Shown here piece after piece: positions 1 to 10,600 of a stretch of DNA of 13,612 nt (position 1 is its first letter; every line of letters starts with the position of its first letter). Origin of the DNA: Acanthamoeba lenticulata (lineage: Eukaryota; Discosea; Longamoebia; Acanthamoebidae); the NCBI GenBank assembly GCA_002179805.1, contig NAVB01001291.1, positions 1 through 13,612 on the forward strand. Reading direction: 5' to 3'. The notes beneath the pieces were generated by a model. The model was not told the origin of the DNA. It did not search any database and worked only from the letters and a program-made list of their open reading frames with translations. The position numbers and the translations under genes are program-made.

Positions 1-30
1 GCATTAATCAAACGACGTGCGGCCCTATAG
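1..30 (+). other. 3' end of an upstream intron
   Basis: The first 30 bases do not continue the reading frame of exon 1 and end in TATAG, a plausible acceptor. The exon then begins with TA finishing a codon, followed by Lys-Ala-Asn-Met-Leu-Gln-Leu-Leu-Gly. A second AG at 34-35 would start the exon at 36 in the same frame, so this boundary is uncertain by 5 bases. The donor of this intron lies outside the window. Confidence 0.6.
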
Positions 31-1650
31 TAAAGGCCAACATGCTGCAGCTGCTCGGGTTCTTGTGCGAGTCTTTCCCCGGCGCCATGTACCAGCGCTC
101 GTCGCAGCTGCTTCAGATCTTCCTCGACAGCCTCAACAAGCAGTTCAAGGCCGAGAAGCCCGACATGAAGATCATCTCCGGCGGCATCCAGGGCCTCTGC
201 TCGCTGCTGATCCACTTTGAGCACAACTTTCTTGAAGGTAACAATAACTTCTCTTGACCTCGGACCTGCATCCTGCCCCTCATCCGTTGCAACATCGTGT
301 TGGACAGTCCCAAAAAATGCACAGCTGGTGTACAAGTACATCAGTCTCGCTTTGGAGCCGCCTCCTCACCTGCTTCGCTACGAGATCCCCAAATGTACGC
401 TCCTCAAGTCGGGCCATATACCTCTGTATCGTTTCTCATTAGAGTCTTGCATGATGACGCGCAGCGGCACTCAAGTTTGTGACTACCCATGGATTCCTCA
501 TCAAAGAGTATCTCACCGAGGACAGCGAGAAGATGTACAAAAGGTACCTTTTGTGTCTTTGCCACAAATGCCAGATGAAGAACGAACTTGGGTGCTGACT
601 TGGTTGAGTGTGGCCGACACTCGCAAGGCTATTTGCGCTCTGCACGCACAAGAACAGGAAGGTTCAGTACGCAGCGTTTCCCGCACTCAAGGTGTTCTTC
701 AAGCAGGTCGCTGGCGAGCTGGTGGCGGGCAACCGCAGCTTCGAGAGCAACAAAGAAACTTTCAAGGTACGCGCCTCGGCCAAGTTTTTGGCGTGAGACG
801 ATGGGCCACTCAACTGGACAACAAACAGTTCTTCATGAAAAAGTTCTTCGAGCTGGTCGACGGCCAGACCGGCGGCGTCAATGAAGTCTCCATCGGCATC
901 ATCGGCTTTGGTCACTTTGCGGCACCCATTCAGATGTTTTTGGGCACCTACGAGCTCAAGAAAGTTCTCAACCGTCTCTACACCCTAAGCGAGCGCTACA
1001 TCTCCAGGTGCATTTTCTTCTCTCTTATCTATTCAAACTTATTTATTCTCTATTTTTCAAATTGCGCTGATGCGTTAATGACAACAGCTCGCCTGACCAC
1101 ATCGGAGACACAATCCAACACCTCTCGGGCTTCATCCTCTCCTTTGCCAACATCCTGCTGGAGCTGAACACGACCGATGTCGAGGAGCACTACCTGGACC
1201 ACCTGGAACGGGCCATCGGCGCCTTCTTCATCATTTTCCCGCAACTTCACAAGGGTTTGTCTGCTGTCAGAGCAGGGACGCAGGGCTTGGCTGAAGCTCA
1301 CAGCGTGTCGTCTTGCGTGCTGTGCAGGACCGCAGAGGAACGAGTACTATGAAGCGATCTCCCGCCTCTTCATCGCTCTCTACCCCAAGGGCTCCGCGCT
1401 GTCCGACCTCCTTTCGCGCATCGGTATTAGTCCCTATGAGACACATGAGTGTTTAGACCATGTTTATCTCATGTGGCCGCGGCTGCATTCGCTTTGTTTA
1501 GTGTTTCAGGGCCTTACGCTCACCTGCGCCCAGTCTCCCAACACGCCGCTGTACGGGCCCAGTGGGGAGCTGCGCCCGGAGCAGCAGTACTTCCGGCTGT
1601 GGCAAAACCTGCTAGCGCCTCCACAGATGCTCGACATCCAGTTCTCAACG
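31..1650 (+). CDS. PRKDC: PRKDC exons 1-8: N-terminal HEAT solenoid, first part
   Basis: Exons 31-237, 308-394, 465-543, 658-766, 829-1007, 1088-1254, 1328-1423 and 1502-1650. The joined product is a run of amphipathic helix pairs typical of HEAT repeats. It follows the human N-HEAT arm, which forms part of the ring around Ku and DNA. Landmarks are [28 protein letters not shown] (made only when exons 2 and 3 are joined at 394/465), [46 protein letters not shown], and [14 protein letters not shown] across 1423/1502. The Met codon at 42 is internal and is not the start of the protein. Intron 7 (1424-1501) is a multiple of three and stop-free, but homology supports its removal. Confidence 0.9.
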
Positions 1651-4600
1651 GTACCCAGCAAATGGATCTCACCCCTCTCGAGGTAGTGGAATAGTGTGTG
1701 ACAGCCCTTGTTTGTGGCGTGCAGGAGAACTACCGGGACATGCGCTCGATCATCTACGACCAGCTGATGCAGGGAATCGTCAAGATGCTGCGACGTCTTA
1801 ACATCGGCTACACCGTTCCGGCCGCGGCGCCGCTGCAGCCCACGGCGGCCGGCCAGGCGGCCACTGGAGACGTCGACGCCAAGGCTGCCAAGGAGGCCCC
1901 CGAGTCAACTGACAAGGGGAAGGACAAGGAAGCAGAGGAAGCCGTCGGAGCAGATGATGAGGGCGACCCGGCGGCAGCGGCCTCGAATCTTCAAGCTCTG
2001 CAGCCCAACATTCCTAAAGACTACGAGCTTTTCCTCAACCTGGTAGAGTTCTGCCGCGCGATTTTGCTGCTCGAGTCGGCCAAGTCCACAACAGCAGAGA
2101 GCGAGGCGGGCACGACATCCACTATCAAGCGTGAGCCCTCCGACGTTGGTGCTGTGCACCAACCCGAGGTCAAGGCCGAGGCGGACGACGACGGTGAAGC
2201 AAGCGGCCGACATGCAGGTGCCCCTGTCTGGTCCACTCAAGATTTCTGTATCACACCTGAAGACTGAAGTGACACTTCGTGTCGCTTGAACGACAGGCAA
2301 GCGCCTGACGAGGCCGTTCTTCACGCGGTGGGTGTACCTGTTTGGCCGCGAGATCATCGCCCGATGCAACGAATACCCTCTCGTCTCTGGTACGCGTGAC
2401 TCACCTCCACTAGCCAGCACACGAGTCCTAGTGTGATCTCACGCTCCGCCTATCTTATTTAGGCTTCTACAAACTGCTGAGCATCATCTTCAAAAACTGC
2501 GAGACACTCAACTACTTTGAATGCGTGCCCGAAGTGCCCCTCCGCGAGGAGCGGATGGCCGAGGACGGCACCCAAGCGGTGCGCACTTCCTGGGTGCCTG
2601 GGCCTGAGTAGCTTCTGAAGGCTAATCGTGTCGCAACAGGAGGGCGTCTCGGACGACGTGGTCGTGTTGCAAGATGATATGGAGAACAAGCGGGTGTCGA
2701 TGATGCTATTCAAGAAATTCATTGCTGAGATTTTGATCCGCATCCAGCAGTACAAGGACGAACTGCTTGCGGCCTGTATCGGTGCGCGCTGACGCCTTTG
2801 TTGCTCGCGCTGTTGATGAGCGTCGTTGCTCAAATGTTCTCCCCTTCTCGCAGAGTTGCTGCTATCGGTGCCCAAACAGTTTGTTCAGCTGGAGCGGTTG
2901 GTCCCCGCCATCCAGACCGCGTTCAAGATCGGCCTTAGCTACCTTCCGCTGGCCCAAGTGGGCCTCAACGCCCTCGAACATTGGCTCGAGGTACGTCGCG
3001 CTTGCCGTTGTTTTCTTCCCGGTCTTTGGTTTCAAGCTTAGCGCGACCCACACACAGGTGTTGCCCAAGGAAGTGGTGCGACCACAGCTGGCCAGCATAC
3101 TGCCATCGCTGAACGACTATCTGAGCAAGGACTGGCTAGACGACACGCGCGAAAAGGCCCTCATGGCCGACCTGGCCTATGAGTCATCGAAGCGCGTCCG
3201 TAACCGGGCCACCTACATCGAGCGGCTGCTCAAGCGCGAAGAAGAAGGGCGCGCCCGCGAGCCCGCGGCAGCTGCGCTACAGTGTCGCATCGTGCGGCTG
3301 CTCGGCCGGCTGGGCGGCGACAGCATCCACCTTGTAGGCGCGATCAATCTTACGGCCGCTGGCACCGAGTCGGAGATGGCCTGGGACACTGTGCCGCGGG
3401 TCAAGTTTGCTGTCCCCTTTCACGACATGAAGTCGGAGATCTACCTCGACGCCCTCCTGCCACGCGTCGTTGAGCTCGCCGAAAACGCCAGCGAGCGCCA
3501 GGCCAAGGTGGCCGCCTGCGAGCTTCTCCACGCCGTCGTGCTCTACATGATCGGCACCAACGCCCACTCGTCCCGACGCGACGAAGACGGCCCAGTACGC
3601 TTCCTCCCTTTTGAAGAAACCCTTAGCCACATGTTGACTGACGGTGGCGTGCCTGGGCTCGCGACAGACGCCGTTCTACAAGATTTATCAGAAGATCTTC
3701 CCGTCGCTCATCCGGCTCGCTGTAGATATCGACCCGGTCACGAGGCAGTTGTTTGAGCCTTTGTTGTTCCAGCTCATCCACTGGTTCACCAAGAACGCCT
3801 CGTTCGAGAACGCCGAAACGATGGCCCTGCTCGACGCCATTGTCGCCGTACGGCCCTGCCTGTTCATCTCACCTGCAGCTTCTTTACTTGTTGTTGTTGC
3901 TCAATCACGTTATGATCATGCCCTCAATCAATACGTTCAGGCCGTAAGCAACGACACCGACGGCGCGCTGCGGGACTTTGCAGCCAAGTGCCTCGCCGAG
4001 TTCTTGAAATGGTCCATTAAGCAGACGACGACCAAGGTGCGCGATCTGTCCGCTCCAGCTGCGGACGCCGTCTCGTGGGCTCACACCACAGAGGGTTCGC
4101 CAAGATGCTAATATCACATACACAGAAACAACAAAAAGCGGCGGTGAACACCAAGTCGCTGCTCAAGCGGCTCTACAGTCTGGCGCGTCACCCAAACCCG
4201 TACCGCCGGCTCGGAAGCACGCTCACCTTCCAGCAGATCTACCGTGTCTTCCGGGTCGAGCCCGCCTTGGTACTGTGCAGCCCATTTCGCACCTCTCGCT
4301 TTTCATGAACCTAATCATTGGTCGATCAATCGATCACGATCAGACGGACGTGTTCGCGTTGGAGGTGTTGCACAACATGATCTTCTCGCTCTCGCTGGCG
4401 CACCACGATGACGCGTCGTTGGGCACGGCCGATCGGCTGGGCAGCGTCATCCTGGCCTTTGCGCGTGTGCTGGTCCGTAATGCGAGCGCCTTGCTCAAGC
4501 CCAACGCCCACCGGCGGCAGCATCAAGACTTACGCCACTTTGTCGACTGGCTCTTCACCGTACTTTCCGCCTCCTAGCTGCACTCAAAGCGCCAAATAAC

Positions 4601-7600
4601 CATCTCCATCCTTCTTTATGACTGACCGTGGATCCCACCACCAGCAAACGGGCGCGTTCGAGAGCCGGTGTCGGATGGAGTGCATGTCCCTGATGAACGT
4701 CCTCTGCCCCGCCCTTCCTGGTCCGCTTTCAAAATCTCTTTTAACCATTATTTTATTGTATTTTATTTCAAGTTAACAATGGTTTATGGGCAAAGCAGGC
4801 GTCAAGTCGGCTGGTGAGTGGATTCAGCAGAAGCTAGAGGCCGAATCGGTGTCGGCGCTCATCAACGTGTTTGAGTCCAAGGAGAAAAAGATTCGGGTGC
4901 CATCGACCGCCTCCTTTTCGCGCGAGCGGATCCAGTACTGGCTCACAAGCCTCCACGCGAGCCTCGACTGTTACGTGTGGCTCTTTGCCGAAGGCTACGC
5001 CTCGCCGCAGCGGACCGTCTTTGCCGACGCCATGGCTGCCGAGAGCCAAGAAGGTGTTGTTCGGTCACAGCTGCTCGCATCGCTGTGCCACTTCACCGTA
5101 CATTTCGCCATCACGAGCCAGGAGATGGCTCAGAGCGAGCGCTTCAAGTCCCTCACGCCCAGGGAGCTCGAGACCTACAACGCGCTCAAGACCTCTGTCA
5201 TTTCGCGCATGTTCCACTTCTGGGCGATCCTTCTCGACAAGTTCGCCTCGAAGCACTCTTCGAGGTACGTCCTGTCCTCCGCGCCCAGTTTGCCGCCGTG
5301 CGATCAGCCCTGACTCGCCAGGCAGATCCGGCGCGTCGGCGGCGGCTAAGAAGGGCAAGGGCAAGGCCCGCGACGAGGACGAAACGTCGGTCGCCGACTG
5401 GTTTGCCGAGCAGGAGGAGGCGCACAATGCCCACTTCTTCCGACTGCTCTTTGGGTGCATGCTGAGCCCGACGGCCCCATCAATCGGCTTCACGTACGAT
5501 GAGCTCGAAGCGCCGTCTTCCTTGCAGAGCCACTCTCAGACTTCGTCTGGTACATGCTCAGCGTCTCCCGCGGCTTGGCATCTCCTTCTCACGGCATGGA
5601 CAGGCGAGGCCGCCAAGCCTTCGGGATCGGCCGACAAAGCTCCTGTTAAGGTCCATCACAAGGGCGCCGCGCCCTCGCTTCGTGTACTGACTACGCGCCT
5701 CTGCAAGCTCCTTCAGATGCGGCTCCCCGAGAAGGTACTCGACGCTTCTCGCTTGTCCATCAGCTGTACTTGGTGTGGCAGCTGAGCGTGGACTGATCAA
5801 CTTATGACCAATCCAAGACGCTGGCACTGATGCGTCGGGAGCTCCGCAATACGCTCGTCCAACCGGAACACGCGTTGCTGGCGATCGACTTCTCATCGGC
5901 CACGGCCTTCAATGTCCAGACCGTTACCCTTTTGATTCACGGCTACGAGCAATTGCATGAGTGCAAGCTGCTGATCCCCAATCTGCGAAGCCCTTCTTCT
6001 TCATCCTCCTCTTCGTCTTTTTCATCCGCCGAAGGCAGCCAGAAGCCAGCCTCCGCTCTGGGCGAGCAGCTGATTACCGCCGTATTCGACCACGCCTACA
6101 AGTACGACCCGCTGCAGCGAACCGTGGCTGGGCACTTGCTCCAGCTTGCTCTTCGCCTTGACGTGCCGGTCAAGTCGCTCCTCAAGTTCCTCCTGGTCCG
6201 TCTTCCTTCGCCACTTATCCTGCTGTTGGCGTGATGACCATGTGTCTGATCAATCATGGCGGGTGGGTGCCTCGAGCAGGACAAAACAGTGGTGCAGGAG
6301 ACCGTGGCCAAGGACGGAACAACGCAAGAGGCCATTATCCTGCCCGAAACGACAGCCATGGACGAGGAGGGAGCTCCACAGCCGCAACAGCAGACGGCTT
6401 TGAGCACGCAGCAGCAAGCCATCGAGGTCAAGGCCAAAAAGTCGACCAAGGGCGAGGTCTTCTACAAACACTTCCAGACACAAATCGACGCGCACATTCT
6501 CGACCAGTTCGAGGAGTTTGCCCGGCCGCTCATGTCGCTCGTCCACAACAACCCCATAGTTTTCAACCTTCTCCTCAGCCTCATCGACAAGCACATTCGC
6601 ACACGGGCCATCACTCCCGCAGCCCAGCGACGCGCCTTCCTCGGGTATGCTTCCAGTTTTCTACAACTTTTTCCACCAACTGACTTGGTGGTCGCCCACG
6701 CCCGCTCTGCCAGCCTTCTGCTGCCCCACTTGCAGCGCTTGGGTGTCTGGACACATGCCGAGTCGACGCGCGAGCAGAAGGAAAGCGCGCTCGAGTTCCT
6801 GTCAAAGCTTCTGACGCTCGATGCCGCCTACATTCTCTCCGGTGGTTCAGCCAGCAGCACCAGTGGTACGTTGCCACATAGACTGCTCAGACTCGTTGCC
6901 ACATACACTGCACCTCAGGCGCGGCAGTTGCAACTCACAGACGCTCTTCTCCTGCGCGCTCGTTAAGGCTCCGCGGTGACGCCGCACGGCTGCCCGCAAG
7001 TGGTGCCGTTCGTGTGCGGGACGGTGATGGCCTTCCTCGAGCGAACGCTCCCGCTCTCGTTCAAAAACCAGGCCTTTGACCTCCTGCCCCACCTCTTCAC
7101 CAAGCAGCTGCCGCCTGATCAGCGCACTTTGGTATGTCCGTGCGCTCGGGTCCTTGCGTACCTCGCCTCATCGTCCTCTTTTCTTCGCCACGCGGCAGAT
7201 CAAGGACAAGCTGGTGGAAGTGGCCATTTACGACTTCCCCACGAACTCCAAGGACGTACCCAAGGGCTCCATCCTGCACACCGAGTATATCAGCGCGCTG
7301 GACAAGCTGCTGCGTGTGCTCGTGCAGACGGGCAGCGTGGAGCTGCTCCACGTGCTGTTCCCGATTCTACGCGAGTCAGACCACGTCCACGAGGCGGCCA
7401 TTTCACGTGCCCTCCAGGCCTTCATCGCCCGCCTCGCGTCCGACGAAGTTGCCGCTGCCGAGGCCTTTGCCCTTTGCTTCGACGCCTTCTTGGTACGTCG
7501 GCTCACGCACATGCACTCGACCACTTGACCACTAAATCTGCCGCATGAAATACACAGGACGTGAGGAACCAGGACCACCTGCGCTTCACGCTGGTGACGG

Positions 7601-10600
7601 CCCTGTGCGTGCCGATCGTGCATGTGATGCCGACGATGCTGCAAATCCAGGTCTTCACCAAGCATGTCTGCACCCTCATGGAAATCGTCCTCAGCGCCCA
7701 AGGCGGTGAGGCTGAGCCTGCGACGAGCAGCGGGCGCGGGGCCAAGGCACAATCTGGCCGGGAGAGCAGCCAGATGGATCTCGAGGCGCCTAATGAGGAG
7801 GACCAGCGCACGAGTTTGATCCAACGCATTTGCGCGTTCACCCTCCTCGAGGCGCTCTATGCCGCGCTGCCGGGCACCACTATCCGCAAATCTATCAACA
7901 CGATCTACGCTAAGACTCGCCTTAACAAAAAAGACGCCGAAATCAAGGTTACCCACCCGTCCATTGATTGATGCTTATGACGTTGTCAATGTGTTGACAT
8001 CAACAACGGTGGCGATGGTTGATGCGCAGGGGAATGAGCTGACGAGCGACATCATGCGAGCTGCTCACGCCATTTACACGCGCAAGGGGGTCAAAGAGGA
8101 GGGCGGCCGTGAGCAGGCCGCGTCGCAACAACAGAGTCAGATGGAGGGAGCCGACGAGCCCGTCCTTGTCGACGAGGCAGCCGCCCAGAAGGCGGATGAT
8201 ATTTCGTCGCCCAGAGGTGCCGGCGACCCTCCCACCACATGAAGTGATCATCACTTCTGAGACTTTGCTACGCACATCAGGGCGTTTGCTTCGGCTGCAG
8301 CTGGAACTCAACCAGGCGGCCTACAATGCGCTGGCGTCAGTGATCCGCTGCACTCAAACCAAAGACCACTTTTTTCACGTCTTCCTCTTCAAAGGCACGT
8401 CATCACTTCTTCGCTATCGTGGACAAGTAAACTCACAAAATCAACAACAACAGAGTCGTGGGACAACATCATCGACCTCAAGACGAAGCATCAGTTCCCG
8501 GTGGAGACCAACTTCCCGATCGCCCAGCAGTTCGTGGCGTCACTCCGCTCGGCACAGAAAACCCAGGCCGTCGCAGCTGCGGCCCAGGCTCGCGCGGGCG
8601 ATCGCCGATACATGTCGTCCCAATACTTTGCCGACAGCTCCCTCAGCCAGGACGTGTCCCAGAGCGCCTTCTTTGGCGGCGCCGGCGCCGGCGACGAGCA
8701 CTCACAGGCGGAGCCCTCCGAGGGTGATGGCGAGTCGATCCACGTCCCGGCCCGCGGCAAGCCTGCCGAAGCGCCCGCCGCAGACGAGGCCGCACGGCCT
8801 GCCGCTGTCGTAGGCGAGCTCGAGCTCGACGCGCTGAACAGCAACCCGTGCATGCCCAGCATACTTGCCATCATCGACTACCTCGTGTCGCCGGCCTTTG
8901 CGGCTGCCTCAGCCAGCGGCAGCGAGCCGCAGGGCAAGCAGAAGCCGACCGCCGCAGCAAAGGAGAAGGAAGTGCCCAAGTGGATGGCCTTCCTCCTCGC
9001 TAAGATCACCGCCTCAGAGACGCACGGCAACGTGCGGCAGTTCATTGCCAAGATCGTGCTCAACAGGCCCGACCTGTTCAAGGACTTTGCCGCGTTGTGG
9101 TTCGAGCCGCTAGCACGGCTGGTGGTGTCCAAGGACAATGGCGGGAACGGCCTCAACTACTTTGTGCGCGATATCTGCCTCCTCTTCCTCCGCTGGGACC
9201 AGTTCACGCCCGCCCCGCACCAGAAGCCAATTCTCAACGCCTTCATGGTGCGGCTTCGTTCAACTCTTATTTTTGAAATGATTTTGTATCCTCTTTTTGT
9301 TCATTAACCAATTTTATTTGCGCCACAGGAGTATCTGCTGCGGTCCGCAGCGTACCCGAAGCAGCAGGTCGGGCAGGCTAACATCGAAATCATCAAGCTC
9401 TTTTTCGAGCGCTGGAAGGGCCGATTCGACGTCTCCAAGGTTCGCAGCTGCCACCTCCATCTCGAAGAAGCTATCACGAGGCTAACATGGACACACTCAC
9501 CCGAGCGTAGAGGATCATCGTGCGGTACATCTCGTATGACCTCAAGAGCAAGAACATGCGCTTGTGCCGCGTGACCGGCCTCCAGCTCTTGGGCGTCATC
9601 GTCGCCAACGGCCTGCCGCCCTACGACCCCAAGCGGGACAGCGAAATATCTGAGTTCAACTTCTTCGAGCGGTATCTTGACGCTTGGCTGCTATGTAGAT
9701 GCTCTAGTAACAAGCTTATTTATTTTCTTAACTTATGGTGCAGGCTGTTGTCCAACCTCACGCTGCCGGTCAAGTCCGTGTACTGCGCAACGGCCGAGGT
9801 ATGCGGACTGGCCCTCAAGCAGCTCTGGGACCAGCGGCAGGCCGCGGGCGAGAACCCATTGGAGTCGGTACGCTGAACCGTCTTGACCAATAACCGATGC
9901 ATTCACCGTCTGACCGCCAAGCTTGATGGTGGTGGCAGCAGCGAGACGGCGGCTCGCAATTGTCGCAGTTGAGCCAGAGCTCGCGCCAGACACCATTCGA
10001 GCAGCTGCTGCAGGACCGTATCGGCGGTATGTTCGCCAAGGCCCAGCACGAGCTCGTGCTGAATTGCCTCGTGCACATCGCCATCCACTTCCCTCCGTTT
10101 GTCGACAAGTTCTTCCTTCGCCTCTTTGATACCTTGCCCAAGCTCACCAACGAGCTCAAGGTTCGTCTTACATTTGATCTGAATGGTGACGTCAGCAGCG
10201 TTGCTTACTCATTCGACAAACACACGCTTGGCACCGACGAACGACAGGAAATGGCGCTACAGCTCATTTTGCTGCGCACTCAGAAGCCCCAGGGGGCAGA
10301 CGAGGCCAAGTCTGGCGACCGTATGGATGAAGACGAAGCCGCGCGGCCCACTCCGCGGAGCAAGGGCAAAGAGAAGGCCGACCAGCCCGCCGGCGCGAGC
10401 ACGACGACCTCCTTCCCTAGTATTACGCAGACCATGTCCCTGGTAGCCTCCGGTGGCGACGAGGGCTCAACACCGTCGAGCTCGTCGTCTGGCGCCAGCG
10501 ACCCGGCGCAGGTCCTATTCATCCGGCTGCAGCCAGTGCTGCCGCAGCTGCTGACGCACAGGGACGAAGAGAGCCAACTGCTCGTCTTACGTATCCTTTA

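Noticed and set aside
42..44. ATG at 42 as the protein start
   Set aside because: The sequence downstream already aligns well inside the N-terminal HEAT region, at about residue 180 of the human protein, and is preceded by an acceptor-like TATAG. It is an internal methionine.
217..1167. 316-codon + strand frame as a single-exon gene
   Set aside because: Only pieces of it (308-394 and exon 5) match the family. The rest runs through introns and off-frame exon sequence, while the spliced model gives continuous homology.
1905..2420. 171-codon open frame on the minus strand
   Set aside because: It is antisense to exons 9 and 10 and runs across intron 9; its product resembles no family I recognise.
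4322..4343. Repeated GATC words in intron 17 as a regulatory or methylation site cluster
   Set aside because: Three copies in about 20 bases at the end of one short intron are not enough to support a function, and nothing like it recurs elsewhere in the window.
4560..4798. A/T-rich, ORF-poor stretch as an intergenic region or promoter separating two genes
   Set aside because: A conserved 76-base exon (4645-4720) sits in the middle, and both flanking gaps have donors and acceptors with matching phase. Homology to DNA-PKcs continues uninterrupted on both sides.
4871..5785. 304-codon + strand frame as a separate gene
   Set aside because: The first part is an Arg/Ser/Pro-rich shadow of exon 20 in the wrong frame. 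Only from 5326 on does this frame become the true frame, as exon 21.
7228..7956. 242-codon open frame on the minus strand
   Set aside because: It lies opposite exons 26 and 27, which match DNA-PKcs. Long antisense frames are expected in GC-rich coding DNA, and its translation is Arg/Ser/Leu-rich with no recognisable domain.
8379..8455. Canonical GT-AG alternative for intron 29
   Set aside because: It is in phase but deletes the conserved FLF segment and has a weak GTCTTC donor; the GC donor at 8395 keeps the homology. It is recorded because RNA data could overturn this.
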